Shown here: one piece after another, positions 10,591-20,273 of the stretch
Numbering within the stretch: the stretch's first letter is position 1
Layout of the letters: every line of letters starts with the position of its first letter
Source: Mycetohabitans rhizoxinica HKI 454
GTDB lineage: Bacteria; Pseudomonadota; Gammaproteobacteria; Burkholderiales; Burkholderiaceae
Length of the DNA stretch: 56,592 nucleotides
NCBI RefSeq assembly: GCF_000198775.1
Contig: NC_014722.1
Location: 2,698,718 to 2,755,309, forward strand
Direction: 5' to 3'
The notes under the pieces: generated by a model
The model's input: only the letters and a program-made list of their open reading frames with translations
The model's database searches: none
Told to the model about the DNA's origin: nothing
Position numbers and translations under genes: made by a program

Positions 10591-12723
10591 ATGACAGAGT
10601 TTAACAATCCCCGGCAGGCGCTGGCGCGCTTCAAGTTTCGCGTGGCCGCCGCGAGCGTGTTCATGTTCGCGTGCTTCGCGCTGATCGGCTGTCGCTTTCT
10701 GTACCTGCAGGTCTGGAACTACAACAAATATTCGCTGCAGGCTGACGAGAACCGCATCTCGGTCGCGCCGATCGTGCCGAATCGCGGCATCATCATCGAC
10801 CGCAACGGCGTGGTGCTCGCAAAGAACTACTCGGCCTACACGCTAGAGATCACGCCATCGAAGCTTGACGGCACGCTGGATGAGGTTATCGAGCGGCTGT
10901 CGGGCGTGGTCAATATCGATGCACGCGACCGCCGCCGCTTCAAGAAGCTGCAGGAGGACGCGAAAAACTTTGAGAGCTTACCGATCCGCACGCGGCTGAG
11001 CGACGACGAAGTGGCCCGCTTCACCGCGCAGCGCTACCGGTTTCCGGGCGTGGAAGTGCGCGCGCGGCTGTTTCGGCAATACCCGCTCGGTACGACTGCA
11101 GCGCACGTGATCGGCTACATCGGCCGTATTTCGCAACGCGACCAGGAGCGCATCGACGCGACCAGCGAAAAAAACGACAATGATCCGGAGCACTACGATC
11201 CGCGGCTCGATGCGAACAACTACAACGGCACCGACTATATCGGCAAGATCGGCGTCGAGCAGAGCTACGAGACCGAGTTACACGGCGTGACGGGCTTCGA
11301 AGAAGTCGAGGTAACCGCGGGCGGGCGTCCGGTGCGCACGCTGTCGCGTACCCAGGCCAAGCCCGGCAACAATCTGCGGCTGTCACTCGATATCGGCCTG
11401 CAGCAAAGCGCGGAACAGGCATTTGCAGGCAAGCGCGGCGCGCTGGTCGCAATCGAGCCATCGACGGGCGACGTGCTTGCGTTTGTGTCGTCGCCCAGCT
11501 TCGACCCGAATCTGTTCGTCGAGGGCATTGATCAGCCAACCTGGGACGAGCTGAACACGTCACCCGAGCGGCCGCTGCTGAACCGGCCGCTGCGCGGCAC
11601 CTATCCGCCTGGCTCGACATACAAGCCGTTTATGGCACTGGCCGCACTCGCCGCGCACAAGCGTACGCCGCACTGGGGCTTCCAGGATCCGGGCTCGTAC
11701 ACGTTCGGCGGCCACACGTTCCGCAACGACGTGCCCCAGGGGCAGGGCTGGGTCGACATGTACCGTTCGATCGTCGTATCCAACGACACGTATTACTACA
11801 TGCTCGCGCACGACCTAGGCGTCAACACGATTGCGAATTTTATGAAGCAGTGGGGGTTTGGCCAGCAGACCGGCATCGACGTCGAGGGCGAGGCGCGCGG
11901 CGTGCTGCCGTCCACCGACTGGAAAAAGCGCGCCTATCGCAAGCCCGAGCAGCAGCGCTGGTACGACGGCGAGACGATCAGCCTGGGCATCGGCCAGGGC
12001 TACAATTCGTATACGATCCTGCAACTCGCGCACGCTGTCGCGACGCTGGCGAACAATGGCGTGATCATGAAACCTCACTTGGTCAAGGATGTCGAGAACC
12101 CGGTCACGCGCGAATTCCGGCTGACAGTGCCCAAGCCCAGCGGCCGCATCCAAGGCATCACGCAGGCGGACATCGACGTCGTCAAGCACGCGATGGAAGG
12201 CGTGATGGGCAGCCCCGCAGGCACCGCGTACAAGATCTTTGGTAACGCGCCCTATACGTCGGCCGGCAAGACCGGTACGGCGCAGGTATTTTCGCTGCAG
12301 GGTCAGAAATACCGTGCGCATGCGCTGGCCGAGCACCTGCGTGACCACGCGCTGTTCATCGCGTTCGCGCCGGTCGAGCGCCCGCAGATCGCGCTCGCAT
12401 TGATCGTCGAGAATGGCGGCTGGGGAGCCCGGACGGCCGGCCCGATTGCCCGCAAAGTGCTTGACTATTATTTGATCGACCGCGTCAAGCCCGGTGCCGA
12501 AGCCGCCGCCGTCGCAATGGCGGCGTCGGCGACCGACCTGGGCAGCACGCCGATGATCGGCGGCGACATGCCCCCCGCCCCACAACCGATACCCGATCCG
12601 TACGAGCCCCCATCGGATCAGGGGCCGCGTGCGTCGGCCGACACGCCGACCGGCGCCCCACAACGCGCGCCGACCACGTTGCATCCATCCGGGCACGCGC
12701 ACGGCGCCGCCCCGGCCCACTAG
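10591..12723 (+). CDS. mrdA: Penicillin-binding protein 2 (elongasome transpeptidase)
   Basis: A 710-residue class B PBP. One N-terminal membrane anchor is followed by a pedestal domain (from NRGIIIDRNG) and the transpeptidase domain. Catalytic motifs are visible: SxxK as PGSTYKPF with Ser342, SxN as VVSNDTY, and KTG as AGKTGTAQ. It cross-links peptidoglycan during cell elongation together with RodA, encoded next. The Pro/Ala-rich tail after about residue 640 is probably disordered. ATG 10591 gives the usual short cytoplasmic N-terminus. Confidence 0.95.
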   Translation: MTEFNNPRQALARFKFRVAAASVFMFACFALIGCRFLYLQVWNYNKYSLQADENRISVAPIVPNRGIIIDRNGVVLAKNYSAYTLEITPSKLDGTLDEVIERLSGVVNIDARDRRRFKKLQEDAKNFESLPIRTRLSDDEVARFTAQRYRFPGVEVRARLFRQYPLGTTAAHVIGYIGRISQRDQERIDATSEKNDNDPEHYDPRLDANNYNGTDYIGKIGVEQSYETELHGVTGFEEVEVTAGGRPVRTLSRTQAKPGNNLRLSLDIGLQQSAEQAFAGKRGALVAIEPSTGDVLAFVSSPSFDPNLFVEGIDQPTWDELNTSPERPLLNRPLRGTYPPGSTYKPFMALAALAAHKRTPHWGFQDPGSYTFGGHTFRNDVPQGQGWVDMYRSIVVSNDTYYYMLAHDLGVNTIANFMKQWGFGQQTGIDVEGEARGVLPSTDWKKRAYRKPEQQRWYDGETISLGIGQGYNSYTILQLAHAVATLANNGVIMKPHLVKDVENPVTREFRLTVPKPSGRIQGITQADIDVVKHAMEGVMGSPAGTAYKIFGNAPYTSAGKTGTAQVFSLQGQKYRAHALAEHLRDHALFIAFAPVERPQIALALIVENGGWGARTAGPIARKVLDYYLIDRVKPGAEAAAVAMAASATDLGSTPMIGGDMPPAPQPIPDPYEPPSDQGPRASADTPTGAPQRAPTTLHPSGHAHGAAPAH

Positions 12724-12731
12724 GAGTCGCC

Positions 12732-13880
12732 ATGCCCATCGAGCCCCGCGTGCTAATTGGACGCGCAAAACGGATGTTCGCCGGCTTCGACAAGCCACTT
12801 GCGCTGATCGTCTTCTTGTTGCTATGTGTGGGCCTGTTCACGCTGGTCAGCGCCAGCATGGACGTGCCCGGACGCGTCGAGGACCAAATCCGCAATATCC
12901 TGCTCACATTCATGCTGATGTGGGCGATCGCGAACGTGCCGCCGCAGACGCTGATGCGTTTTGCCGTGCCCGCCTACTCGTTCGGCGTGGCACTGCTGAT
13001 CGCCGTAGCGCTGTTCGGCTTGACTAAGAAAGGCGCCAAACGCTGGATCAATGTCGGCGTCGTGATCCAGCCGTCTGAAATCCTGAAAATTGCCATGCCG
13101 CTAATGCTCGCGTGGTACTACCAGCGACGCGAGGGCGTGATACGGTGGTACGACCACCTGATCGGCCTGATCATCCTGGCAATACCGGTCGGGCTGATCG
13201 CCAAACAGCCCGACTTAGGCACTGCACTGCTGGTGCTGTCCACGGGGCTGTTCGTAATCTACTTCGCGGGCTTGAGCTTCAAGCTAATCGTGCCGCTGTT
13301 GCTGGCGCTGGTGATTGGTGTCGGCTCGTTGATCGCAGCCGAGGACCGGATTTGTCAGCCGGACGTGCAATGGGTTCTACTGCACGACTATCAGAAGCAC
13401 CGCGTCTGCACGCTGCTCGATCCAAGTTCAGACCCGCTTGGCAAGGGATTTCACACGATCCAAGCGGTCATCGCGATCGGCTCCGGCGGGACCTTCGGCA
13501 AAGGCTGGCTCAAGGGAACGCAGGCACACCTGGAGTTCATCCCAGAAAAACATACGGACTTTATTTTCGCCGTGTTCTCCGAAGAGTTCGGCCTGGCCGG
13601 TGGGCTCGTGCTGCTGTTCCTGTACCTGCTGCTCGTCGCACGTGGTCTGTACATCGCGGCCAACGGCGCCACGCTATTCGGCCGGCTGCTGGCCGGGGCG
13701 CTGTCGCTGTCCTTCTTCATATACGCATTCGTCAATATCGGCATGGTCAGCGGCATTCTGCCCGTGGTCGGCGTACCACTACCGTTCATGAGCTACGGCG
13801 GCACCGCGCTGATCACGCTGGGCATCGCGATCGGGATGATCATGAGCGTGGCACGACAAAAGCGCCTAATGCAAAGCTGA
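12732..13880 (+). CDS. mrdB: Rod-shape glycosyltransferase RodA
   Basis: A 382-residue SEDS-family protein, the peptidoglycan polymerase that pairs with PBP2. About ten membrane segments are present, and SEDS signatures such as KGAKRWINVG, KQPDLGTALL and the C-terminal PLPFMSYGGTALI are clear. It starts 8 bp after mrdA and closes the mreBCD-mrdAB operon. Confidence 0.96.
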   Translation: MPIEPRVLIGRAKRMFAGFDKPLALIVFLLLCVGLFTLVSASMDVPGRVEDQIRNILLTFMLMWAIANVPPQTLMRFAVPAYSFGVALLIAVALFGLTKKGAKRWINVGVVIQPSEILKIAMPLMLAWYYQRREGVIRWYDHLIGLIILAIPVGLIAKQPDLGTALLVLSTGLFVIYFAGLSFKLIVPLLLALVIGVGSLIAAEDRICQPDVQWVLLHDYQKHRVCTLLDPSSDPLGKGFHTIQAVIAIGSGGTFGKGWLKGTQAHLEFIPEKHTDFIFAVFSEEFGLAGGLVLLFLYLLLVARGLYIAANGATLFGRLLAGALSLSFFIYAFVNIGMVSGILPVVGVPLPFMSYGGTALITLGIAIGMIMSVARQKRLMQS

Positions 13881-14188
13881 CGACCGGCAACGTACTGCGC
13901 AGTCATATCACCGGGCTCGGCGGCCTTCTTGCATCAATAGGACGCCTGCCCATTGTCACGCGCCGTGCCGAGCCCGTCCTGGAACTGGTTTGCGAGCGCA
14001 AGCTGCACCTGCGTATGGCTCTGTCACGCCGCGAGCACAGGCCAGCAGGTACCTCGGCCGGGGTGCGCCCGCATAGGGTTCATCGCCGCACCGCTTGAAC
14101 GGTTCGGCCGCGCGAAGACAGGGTTTCAGCAAATGGTCAGCTCGCTGATCGTGCCACTCCAGTGCAGCGGGCACGATCATACGCCCGC
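13881..14188. other. Intergenic region between convergent mrdB and queD, no gene seen
   Basis: About 308 bases separate the ends of two convergent genes. I see no convincing coding frame, RNA or clear intrinsic terminator. A remnant too decayed to recognise cannot be excluded. Confidence 0.5.
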
Positions 14189-14635
14189 TCAGTCGCGGGT
14201 GATATCGGCCCAGCAATTGGGCGTCTCGTACAAGCGCACCTTAGCCAGCCGCAGGTTGATGCCGTAATGCGCATCATAGACGTGGGCCAGGATCTCGAAC
14301 GCCTTGGCCGCCAGATTCTCGACGGTCGGGATTCGGTCCAGCACGACCGTCTTGTGGCCAGGCAGCGTATCGAGGAACGAACGGACCGTCACGTCCTGCT
14401 CATAGACGATGAACGCATGATCCCACACGTTCACCAAGTGCTCCATCGCCAGCCGTTTTACGTCGGCAAAATCCATCACCATGCCACGATCCGACGCGCC
14501 CTCCGTGTCGACGAGCTCGCCCTGTAGCGTGATTTCCAGCACATACCGGTGGCCGTGCAGGTTCCTGCACTGGCTGCGGTGATCCGGGATACGGTGGCCT
14601 GCGTCGAATTCGAGTTTGCGCGTAATGGTCAGCAC
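14189..14635 (-). CDS. queD: 6-carboxytetrahydropterin synthase
   Basis: A 148-residue protein of the 6-pyruvoyl-tetrahydropterin synthase family. It makes 6-carboxytetrahydropterin from dihydroneopterin triphosphate on the way to preQ0 and queuosine. The Zn-binding His residues appear in FDAGHRI and NLHGHRY, and the catalytic segment PTVENLA is present. It lies 18 bp after queE, third in the queC-queE-queD operon. Confidence 0.92.
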   Translation of the reverse strand: MLTITRKLEFDAGHRIPDHRSQCRNLHGHRYVLEITLQGELVDTEGASDRGMVMDFADVKRLAMEHLVNVWDHAFIVYEQDVTVRSFLDTLPGHKTVVLDRIPTVENLAAKAFEILAHVYDAHYGINLRLAKVRLYETPNCWADITRD

Positions 14636-14653
14636 GGTGGTCCAGCGCCTGGT

Positions 14654-15295
14654 TCAGGGAATGTTCAAATACTTATGCGTCTGCATCGACAGGCGCCATT
14701 GCGGATGCCGCTTGCACCAATCCACGGCCAGCTTCGTGTTCAGTTCGCGCGACGGACCGTCCATCGGTTGCACGAGAAAGTGCTCAAAATCCAGCCGCGC
14801 GTATTCCGATAACGGCTGGTTGTCCTGCGGGATCACGACCTTCAGTTCATTGCCGCGCGTCACTACGATGGACGAGCCGGCCTTCGGGCTCACGCAGACC
14901 CAATCGATGCCGGGTAGCACCGGCAAGGTGCCGTTGGTCTCAACCGCGATGACGAATCGCTCGCGGTGCAGCGCGTCGATCAACGCCGCATCGAGCTGCA
15001 ACATCGGCTCGCCGCCAGTACAAACGACAAAACGGTATTGTGCCGCAGCCTCGCCGGGCGGCCACAGCGACGCGATCTTCGCCACCAGCGCATCGGCATC
15101 GCGATATTTGCCGCCGTTCTCGCCGTCGGTACCGACAAAATCGGTGTCGCAAAAGCGGCACACCGCATCCGCGCGGTCCTGTTCGCGGCCCGACCACAGG
15201 TTGCAGCCCGCAAAGCGGCAAAACACCGCCGGCCGACCGGCATTGGCGCCCTCTCCCTGCAACGTGTAAAAAATTTCCTTGACCGCGTACGTCAT
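14654..15295 (-). CDS. queE: 7-carboxy-7-deazaguanine synthase (radical SAM)
   Basis: A 213-residue radical SAM enzyme that contracts the pterin ring to 7-carboxy-7-deazaguanine. The cluster-binding cysteines follow a C-x14-C-x2-C spacing (from CNLWSGR to CRFCDTDF). This is the long variant known from Burkholderia QueE, not the usual CxxxCxxC. CTGGEPMLQ is the SAM-binding GGE motif. The ATG at 15293-15295, 22 bp after queC, gives the canonical MTYAVKEIFYTLQGEG start. Confidence 0.93.
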   Translation of the reverse strand: MTYAVKEIFYTLQGEGANAGRPAVFCRFAGCNLWSGREQDRADAVCRFCDTDFVGTDGENGGKYRDADALVAKIASLWPPGEAAAQYRFVVCTGGEPMLQLDAALIDALHRERFVIAVETNGTLPVLPGIDWVCVSPKAGSSIVVTRGNELKVVIPQDNQPLSEYARLDFEHFLVQPMDGPSRELNTKLAVDWCKRHPQWRLSMQTHKYLNIP

Positions 15296-15317
15296 CTCAC
15301 TGCCTGTCCCTGAAACG

Positions 15318-16052
15318 TCAAAGCGACGCGGGATCGACGCGTCTGCCATGCCGAAACGCGTGGTAGCCGCGTGCGCGCAATCTGCATGCCGGACACGCGC
15401 CGCAACCGAAGCCCCAATCGTGCAATTCAGCCCGCTCGCCGACATAGCATGTATGCGTCTCAACGCGGATCAGCTCGACCAGCGCTTCACCGCCGATCGA
15501 TGCCGCAAGCCGCCATGTGTCGGCCTTGTCCAGCCACATTAGCGGGGTTTCGAGTACGAAACGCTGATCCATGCCCAGATTGAGCGCCACTTGCAGCGCT
15601 TTCATCGTGTCATCACGACAATCTGGATATCCAGAAAAATCCGTTTCGCACATGCCGCCTACCAGCACACCGAGCCCACGCCGGTACGCAACCGCTGCCG
15701 CGATCGTCATAAACATCAAGTTGCGGCCTGGCACGAATGTGTTTGGCAACCCGTTGGCCTGGGTCTCGATCTGAATCTCGCGCGTCATTGCCGTGTCGCT
15801 GATCGCACCCAGCACCGACAAGTCAACGCGATGGTCGTCGCCGAGCGTCTGTTTCCATTGAGGAAACGCGCGGATCAACGCATCGCGAAACCCATCGCGG
15901 CATTCCAGTTCGACGCGATGCCGCTGCCCATAGTCGAAGCCGAGAGTTTCGACGCGCTCATAGCGCGAAAGCGCCCATGCCACGCAAGTGGCCGAGTCCT
16001 GCCCACCGGAAAACAATACGAGCGCGCCGCGTTGGGCGTCTGTCCGAGTCAC
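15318..16052 (-). CDS. queC: 7-cyano-7-deazaguanine synthase
   Basis: A 244-residue QueC, which turns 7-carboxy-7-deazaguanine into preQ0 using ATP and ammonia. The PP-loop SGGQDSATC lies at residues 15-23, and the Zn-binding cysteines sit near the C-terminus ([12 protein letters not shown]). It leads the minus-strand queC-queE-queD operon. No preQ1 riboswitch was recognised in the 120 bp upstream. Confidence 0.95.
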   Translation of the reverse strand: MTRTDAQRGALVLFSGGQDSATCVAWALSRYERVETLGFDYGQRHRVELECRDGFRDALIRAFPQWKQTLGDDHRVDLSVLGAISDTAMTREIQIETQANGLPNTFVPGRNLMFMTIAAAVAYRRGLGVLVGGMCETDFSGYPDCRDDTMKALQVALNLGMDQRFVLETPLMWLDKADTWRLAASIGGEALVELIRVETHTCYVGERAELHDWGFGCGACPACRLRARGYHAFRHGRRVDPASL

Positions 16053-16174
16053 CGTGGTACTCCTTCGATGAGATGCAGGCGGTATAGGCCGGCGCCGCGC
16101 AGGCCATTGCGCGCGAGTGTGTACCGGTCATCGGCTTACCGGAGCTGCCGGAGGGCGGCGCAAAACAGTGGATT

Positions 16175-17443
16175 TTACCACGCGGATCCGCTGGGCGCAG
16201 ACACGTCGGTCAATTCAGCACCGCGCTTGCACAAGCGCGAGGCCAGTTCCACAAAGCGGCGATTCGCCGCCTGGGGGCCGTATTCTTGTGCACGTGCATG
16301 CCCGCGTGATACCAAATCCCTGCGTAACGCATCATCCGTCAGTACGCGCTGCAACCCCTCTGCCATCGCGGCCGCGTCACCGACCGGCACCAGCAGTCCC
16401 GCTTCGCCGTCAGCAAGCACTTCCCGAGGACCGTTCGGGCAATCGCTTGACACAACCGGCGTACCAAGGGCCATTGCTTCGAGCAACACCATCCCAAACC
16501 CTTCGAAGCGGCTACTTAGGACCAGCACGCGCGCATGTCGCATGAGCGGAAACGGATTCGCACGAAAGCCGGCAAACACGACGCTATTGGTCAGCCCAAG
16601 GCGGCTGACTCGCTGTTCCAATACCGGTCGGTGAGGACCCTCACCGACCAGCACGAGCATCGCGTCATCATGACCGCGCTCGCGCATCCGTGCGTACGCG
16701 TCCAATAACGTTTCATAATCTTTTTGATTGCCATCGAGCCGCGCAACCGAGACGATGTACGAGCAGGCCGGCACGTCGGAAGGAGCCTGCGAGAGCGCAC
16801 GAATCACCGCCGCATCCACAACGTTCGGCAATTCGACGACGTCCCGCAACTGTGCGCCGAACATCTGTCGCGCCTCGGCCGCCATGGCAGCGTTGAGGGT
16901 GGCCAAGCATGCGTAACGTGCGTACTGGCGCGCAAGGCGTCTGACCTTCGCTGGCCGGTCACTAAGCCGCGCTGCCAGACTAAAGTGGCTAACACCAATC
17001 CAAGGCTTGCCTCCCGCTCCGGCATGCTGCCGCAACGACAAATCGAAGTCGCAGATCAAATCATAGTGGACGGCAAGCGCGCCGATCTTGCGTGCAAACA
17101 TTAAGCGCAAGCATGGACGCAGCAATAGTTGCTGCACGAGCCGGCCCGCTCGACTAAGCCGGCCATGCAGCCGCAGCACCTCCAAATGGTATTGCCATCG
17201 CCGATCGGCGAGAAAGTGTACGCGCACATCGCCCGGCAAGCGGACCCGAAAATGCTGTTCAAATGCATCCGTAGGAAATCCGACGATCAAATCGATCGCA
17301 AACATGCTGCGGTCCAATGCGTGCAGCCATCCGATCAGTGCGGTCTCGGTACCGCCATATCCGAAATGGTCGATATAAAACGCGATACGAAACGGCTTCA
17401 GATCCGGCGCGCACGCCGCGTACATGTTGTGTTGCATGGCCAT
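16175..17443 (-). CDS. Glycosyltransferase, GT4 family
   Basis: A protein of about 422 residues with the two-domain GT-B layout. IDHFGYGGTETALIGWL near the N-terminus is the acceptor-side glycine loop; the C-terminal domain has VARLDGNQKDYETLL, LVGEGPHRP and the donor-binding SSRFEGFGMVLLEAMALG. It is probably a retaining cytoplasmic transferase for a surface polysaccharide or lipid-linked sugar; the substrate cannot be read from the sequence. ATG 17443 is preferred because AGGA lies five bases upstream; a GTG at 17500 would add 19 residues. It stands alone, just outside the tRNA-Phe island. Confidence 0.85.
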   Translation of the reverse strand: MAMQHNMYAACAPDLKPFRIAFYIDHFGYGGTETALIGWLHALDRSMFAIDLIVGFPTDAFEQHFRVRLPGDVRVHFLADRRWQYHLEVLRLHGRLSRAGRLVQQLLLRPCLRLMFARKIGALAVHYDLICDFDLSLRQHAGAGGKPWIGVSHFSLAARLSDRPAKVRRLARQYARYACLATLNAAMAAEARQMFGAQLRDVVELPNVVDAAVIRALSQAPSDVPACSYIVSVARLDGNQKDYETLLDAYARMRERGHDDAMLVLVGEGPHRPVLEQRVSRLGLTNSVVFAGFRANPFPLMRHARVLVLSSRFEGFGMVLLEAMALGTPVVSSDCPNGPREVLADGEAGLLVPVGDAAAMAEGLQRVLTDDALRRDLVSRGHARAQEYGPQAANRRFVELASRLCKRGAELTDVSAPSGSAW

Positions 17444-17575
17444 CCGGGTCCTGCTTTTCTGTTGCTTAAAGCGCCGAACGTATTGTGGCGCGACCGGCAC
17501 ACTGCATGGATCATGCGTTGGACAAACGAAAAACCTAAAAACCTTTCAGCTCTTGTTTTTTTGTCAACCAATCTG

Positions 17576-17620
17576 TGGTGGCCTGGAGCGGAATCGAACC
17601 ACTGACACGCGGATTTTCAA
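17576..17620. repeat. Distal attachment-site repeat (tRNA-Phe 3' half copy)
   Basis: These 45 bases match 25798-25842, the 3' half of the tRNA-Phe gene including CCA, at 43 of 45 positions. This is the displaced tRNA end left when an element integrates in a tRNA gene. The two differences (17587 and 17603) fall at opposite sides of the T-stem and form a compensating pair: A-U here, G-C in the full gene. Confidence 0.88.
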
Positions 17621-18099
17621 AACGTACCGCAAGAACCACACCCTTGTCTGACAAGGCTCCGCGGCCTCCCAAGAAGCGAAAAGCGGCCTGAAATACTATA
17701 TAACTCGGCACAATCCTGGCACAGCTCGGTTCATTTTTGGCACACGCTGTCTTCGCCGACTAGCCCCGCCTGCCATCGGCATTGTAACAAAAGCCCTGAT
17801 AGCTGACATGCGTGGCACAGCGTAGCTGATCACGCGCTTATATCAAGCGAACGCTGCCTCCGAAGTTTTACCCGTGCCTTACATCAGTGCGTGCATTCCA
17901 CAACTCGATGCGCGTTCGCGACATACTCTGCCGCCTTTATTCAATTTGAGCAATTGTGTGGTGCTACGGTAAGCAATCCATTATCCGCCAAAACTATAGC
18001 CAACTATTACTCATGGCTGTATTCACGCGCACGCCTTCGGTTACCCTGCCGCGCAGCATCGCGTGGTACGACATCTTTCCTCTTCTTTTGAGCTGGTTC
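17621..18099. other. Left end of the island, no gene recognised
   Basis: These 480 bases lie between the att repeat and the F-box gene and are more AT-rich than the core genome. The F-box frame is open from 17956, so a start at ATG 18013 is possible. I searched for a TTCG-N16-TTCG type III secretion promoter motif and found none with correct spacing. No RNA gene was seen. Confidence 0.5.
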
Positions 18100-19443
18100 A
18101 TGGACTTTGATTTGAATGCGCTCTTGAATCCCTTCCAAAGCCATACATACGTGGTGGATACTCGCCCCAAACCCGCCGCATCGGCACCGCCGCCACCATC
18201 AAGCGGTGTGTTGACGAACCTGCCGACCAGACAACTCACGACGTATCGCGACCTACCACCCGAGTTGATCGCGCGCATTGGTGAGCATCTGCCTGTTCAA
18301 GACGTAATGTCGTTCTCCACAGTCGATTGGCGCACGTATCGTGCGATGGAGACTAAGCGGGAAATCTACCGCTATTGGCAACAGGCCAGGCAGACCGTGA
18401 GTCTCGAGTCGATGAATCAACTGCTGGACGAGATGGACGGCGCGCTTAAACATCCAGCACAGCATGCCGAACCCCTCGACGCGCTGCGCCAGCGGCTGCA
18501 AGCATTACCGGAAAACGAGCAGGTCGATGCTTTCAAGCGTGTGTTCGCCACCGCCCAACACATCCCACAGGATGGCGTACGTATACAAAAGGCGATGTTG
18601 CCCACGTTGCGAGATTTTCCATGGCACCGACGTGCTGAGCTGTTCGACTTCGTGTACGCAATGGCGGAACAGCGCTCGCCCGGGCAGGATAACATTTGGA
18701 CGAGTCTGACGTCCGGCTTGTGGGCCTTACCGTTCGGCACCCCTCCGTTCGTCGAGCGTTATCAAGTGCTTTTGGCTCGGCTGCCGTTATTGAGCGTGGC
18801 AGAGCAAGCGGAGTTGACCCCGGAATTGTCCGATTTACTGTGGCATTTTGATCCTACTGACCTGCGCATTTCAGGGCTGTATGCGGTCTTACGTGAACAC
18901 GCCTTGCGGCTGCCCCTGTCTCATCAGGGCGCTTCAGTCGGTACGTTGGCGGGCAATGCGCTGGTTTTGCCGGAAGCGGAGCGGCACGCGCAATACATGC
19001 AGATGCGCGACCAGGCATTGGCATTGCCCGACGAGCAGTGGGCCATTGCGCTACGGTATTTGCCTAAAGGACTCGATGAACTGCCACCCGAACAACAAGC
19101 GCGGGAACTCTCGTTGCTAAAGGGGCATTTAGCGCGCGTACCTGAAGCACAGCGTACACACGTGGCGGTTGGATTACTCCAATGCATCACCTTTATGGAC
19201 AAAGCACTGTCCAAACGGGTTTGGCGGCAAGCGCTGAGTTTACTGAATGGCGCAGACGAAAACACATTATGGGATGTACTGAGCGAGCTTCGCAAGAAGT
19301 GGGTGCTAGTTACGCTGGAGCCTGACCACTGGCACATAGCAATTGGAGAAATCAATCGATTCATGAGAATCAATGGATTTTCGGAATCCTTCCGTAAAAA
19401 AATCCAGGACAGTTCTGCATGGCTGAAAAGCCGTCCCTCTTAA
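18100..19443 (+). CDS. F-box domain protein with helical repeats, candidate host-directed effector
   Basis: A 447-residue protein. A Pro-rich linker (residues 23-34) precedes an F-box at about residues 50-90: YRDLPPELIARIGEHL, then VQDVMSFSTVDWRTYRAM, the LPxEl...hL...dl...s.vcr.w pattern. F-boxes bind Skp1 in eukaryotic SCF ubiquitin ligases; bacterial examples are secreted effectors such as Agrobacterium VirF and Ralstonia GALA. The rest is helical with a recurring LP-x(3)-R/Q pattern (near 136, 173, 229, 271, 290, 309, 328, 348), probably alpha-helical repeats that bind a target. No Sec signal is visible. Start ATG 18100 is chosen; ATG 18013 would add a hydrophobic N-terminus. Secretion and target are unproven. 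Confidence 0.72.
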   Translation: MDFDLNALLNPFQSHTYVVDTRPKPAASAPPPPSSGVLTNLPTRQLTTYRDLPPELIARIGEHLPVQDVMSFSTVDWRTYRAMETKREIYRYWQQARQTVSLESMNQLLDEMDGALKHPAQHAEPLDALRQRLQALPENEQVDAFKRVFATAQHIPQDGVRIQKAMLPTLRDFPWHRRAELFDFVYAMAEQRSPGQDNIWTSLTSGLWALPFGTPPFVERYQVLLARLPLLSVAEQAELTPELSDLLWHFDPTDLRISGLYAVLREHALRLPLSHQGASVGTLAGNALVLPEAERHAQYMQMRDQALALPDEQWAIALRYLPKGLDELPPEQQARELSLLKGHLARVPEAQRTHVAVGLLQCITFMDKALSKRVWRQALSLLNGADENTLWDVLSELRKKWVLVTLEPDHWHIAIGEINRFMRINGFSESFRKKIQDSSAWLKSRPS

Positions 19444-19579
19444 CGACCTTCGCCAAGGGCGTGCCAACCGCCGCCGCAGAGTTGTCTGACGCGCTTGTTT
19501 AGCACCACGGCTTGGGCCGCCTGCGACGCCCAGTATATCGACCACGTCACCCAGCATTTCGCAACATTCGAATACTGCC

Positions 19580-20272
19580 TTGTTACAGGCAAATCCGCCT
19601 TCCACATCTTCGCCGCTTGCGGGATTGCGTCGCCGCGATAGCCGCGCCAGCGTCCAAAGCAACGAATCCGATTCAGCGGAAATATCCTGTGCCTCGATAC
19701 TCTCGCCGTTGCAAAGTTGCCTGCCATGTTTTAAACCCAAGCTGACGCCAGAGCAGCTTTGTGACAAGGTGGTCAACTACGCAACGGAATCCGCAGAACT
19801 TGGCCCGGACAATAAAGCGCTGAATAAAAAGGAACACAGTGCTTTGTCTGGAAAAATGTGCTGGGATGCAGTCAAGTACTGTGCACTCAAAGCGGGAATC
19901 ATTACGGAGAATCAGTATGAGTCGATGAGCGGCAAAACCGATTTAGTCACATCATCCGACACACGGATACACAATACTGACGAGCTGAGAAACGTGCCGC
20001 CTGGGTGCACCCTCGGCTTTTTTGACGGCAACACAACCTGGCACGTGATGCTCACTACCACTGAAGGTAAAGCTGCCGGAAACAAAAATGACTGCGTTGG
20101 CATTGGCAATCCGGTCGGCTGGGAAGAGCTGGACTTGAACAAACTAAAATGGAATGGTGACGGCCACGTGCTCGCTCCGGTGGGCCGTAATCTGCAGAGC
20201 GGTGAGCCCGAGTATAAGCCGCTCGTACTCACCTATCGGCCAATTAGCGACATCGGTCGAGCGCCCAATTAG
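19580..20272 (+). CDS. Cysteine-peptidase-like protein, candidate effector (start uncertain)
   Basis: About 230 residues if the TTG at 19580 is used; the frame is open from 19490 but has no ATG or GTG. The first 50 residues are Ser/Pro-rich and disordered-looking, typical of secreted effectors. The rest has a Cys-His arrangement like papain or NlpC/P60 folds: Cys94 in GKMCWDAVKYCA starting a helix, then PGCTLGFFDGNTTWHVML with His155 in a predicted strand, then GIGNPVGW as a possible polar third residue. It follows the F-box gene by 136 bp on the same strand. I do not recognise a named family, and the peptidase idea is inference. Confidence 0.5.
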   Translation: MLQANPPSTSSPLAGLRRRDSRASVQSNESDSAEISCASILSPLQSCLPCFKPKLTPEQLCDKVVNYATESAELGPDNKALNKKEHSALSGKMCWDAVKYCALKAGIITENQYESMSGKTDLVTSSDTRIHNTDELRNVPPGCTLGFFDGNTTWHVMLTTTEGKAAGNKNDCVGIGNPVGWEELDLNKLKWNGDGHVLAPVGRNLQSGEPEYKPLVLTYRPISDIGRAPN

Positions 20273-20273
20273 G

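Noticed and set aside
13112..14098. Long plus-strand frame over rodA and the following gap
   Set aside because: Its main part is antiphase to rodA, and the rest has no recognisable domain.
16053..16174. PreQ1 riboswitch before queC
   Set aside because: No recognisable aptamer loop or pseudoknot was seen.
17880..18100. Type III secretion promoter box upstream of the F-box gene
   Set aside because: TTCG pairs occur but none with the required 16-base spacing.
19306..19776. Minus-strand frames between the F-box and peptidase-like genes as a transposase fragment
   Set aside because: I found no DDE or HTH motif; they look like antisense shadows.
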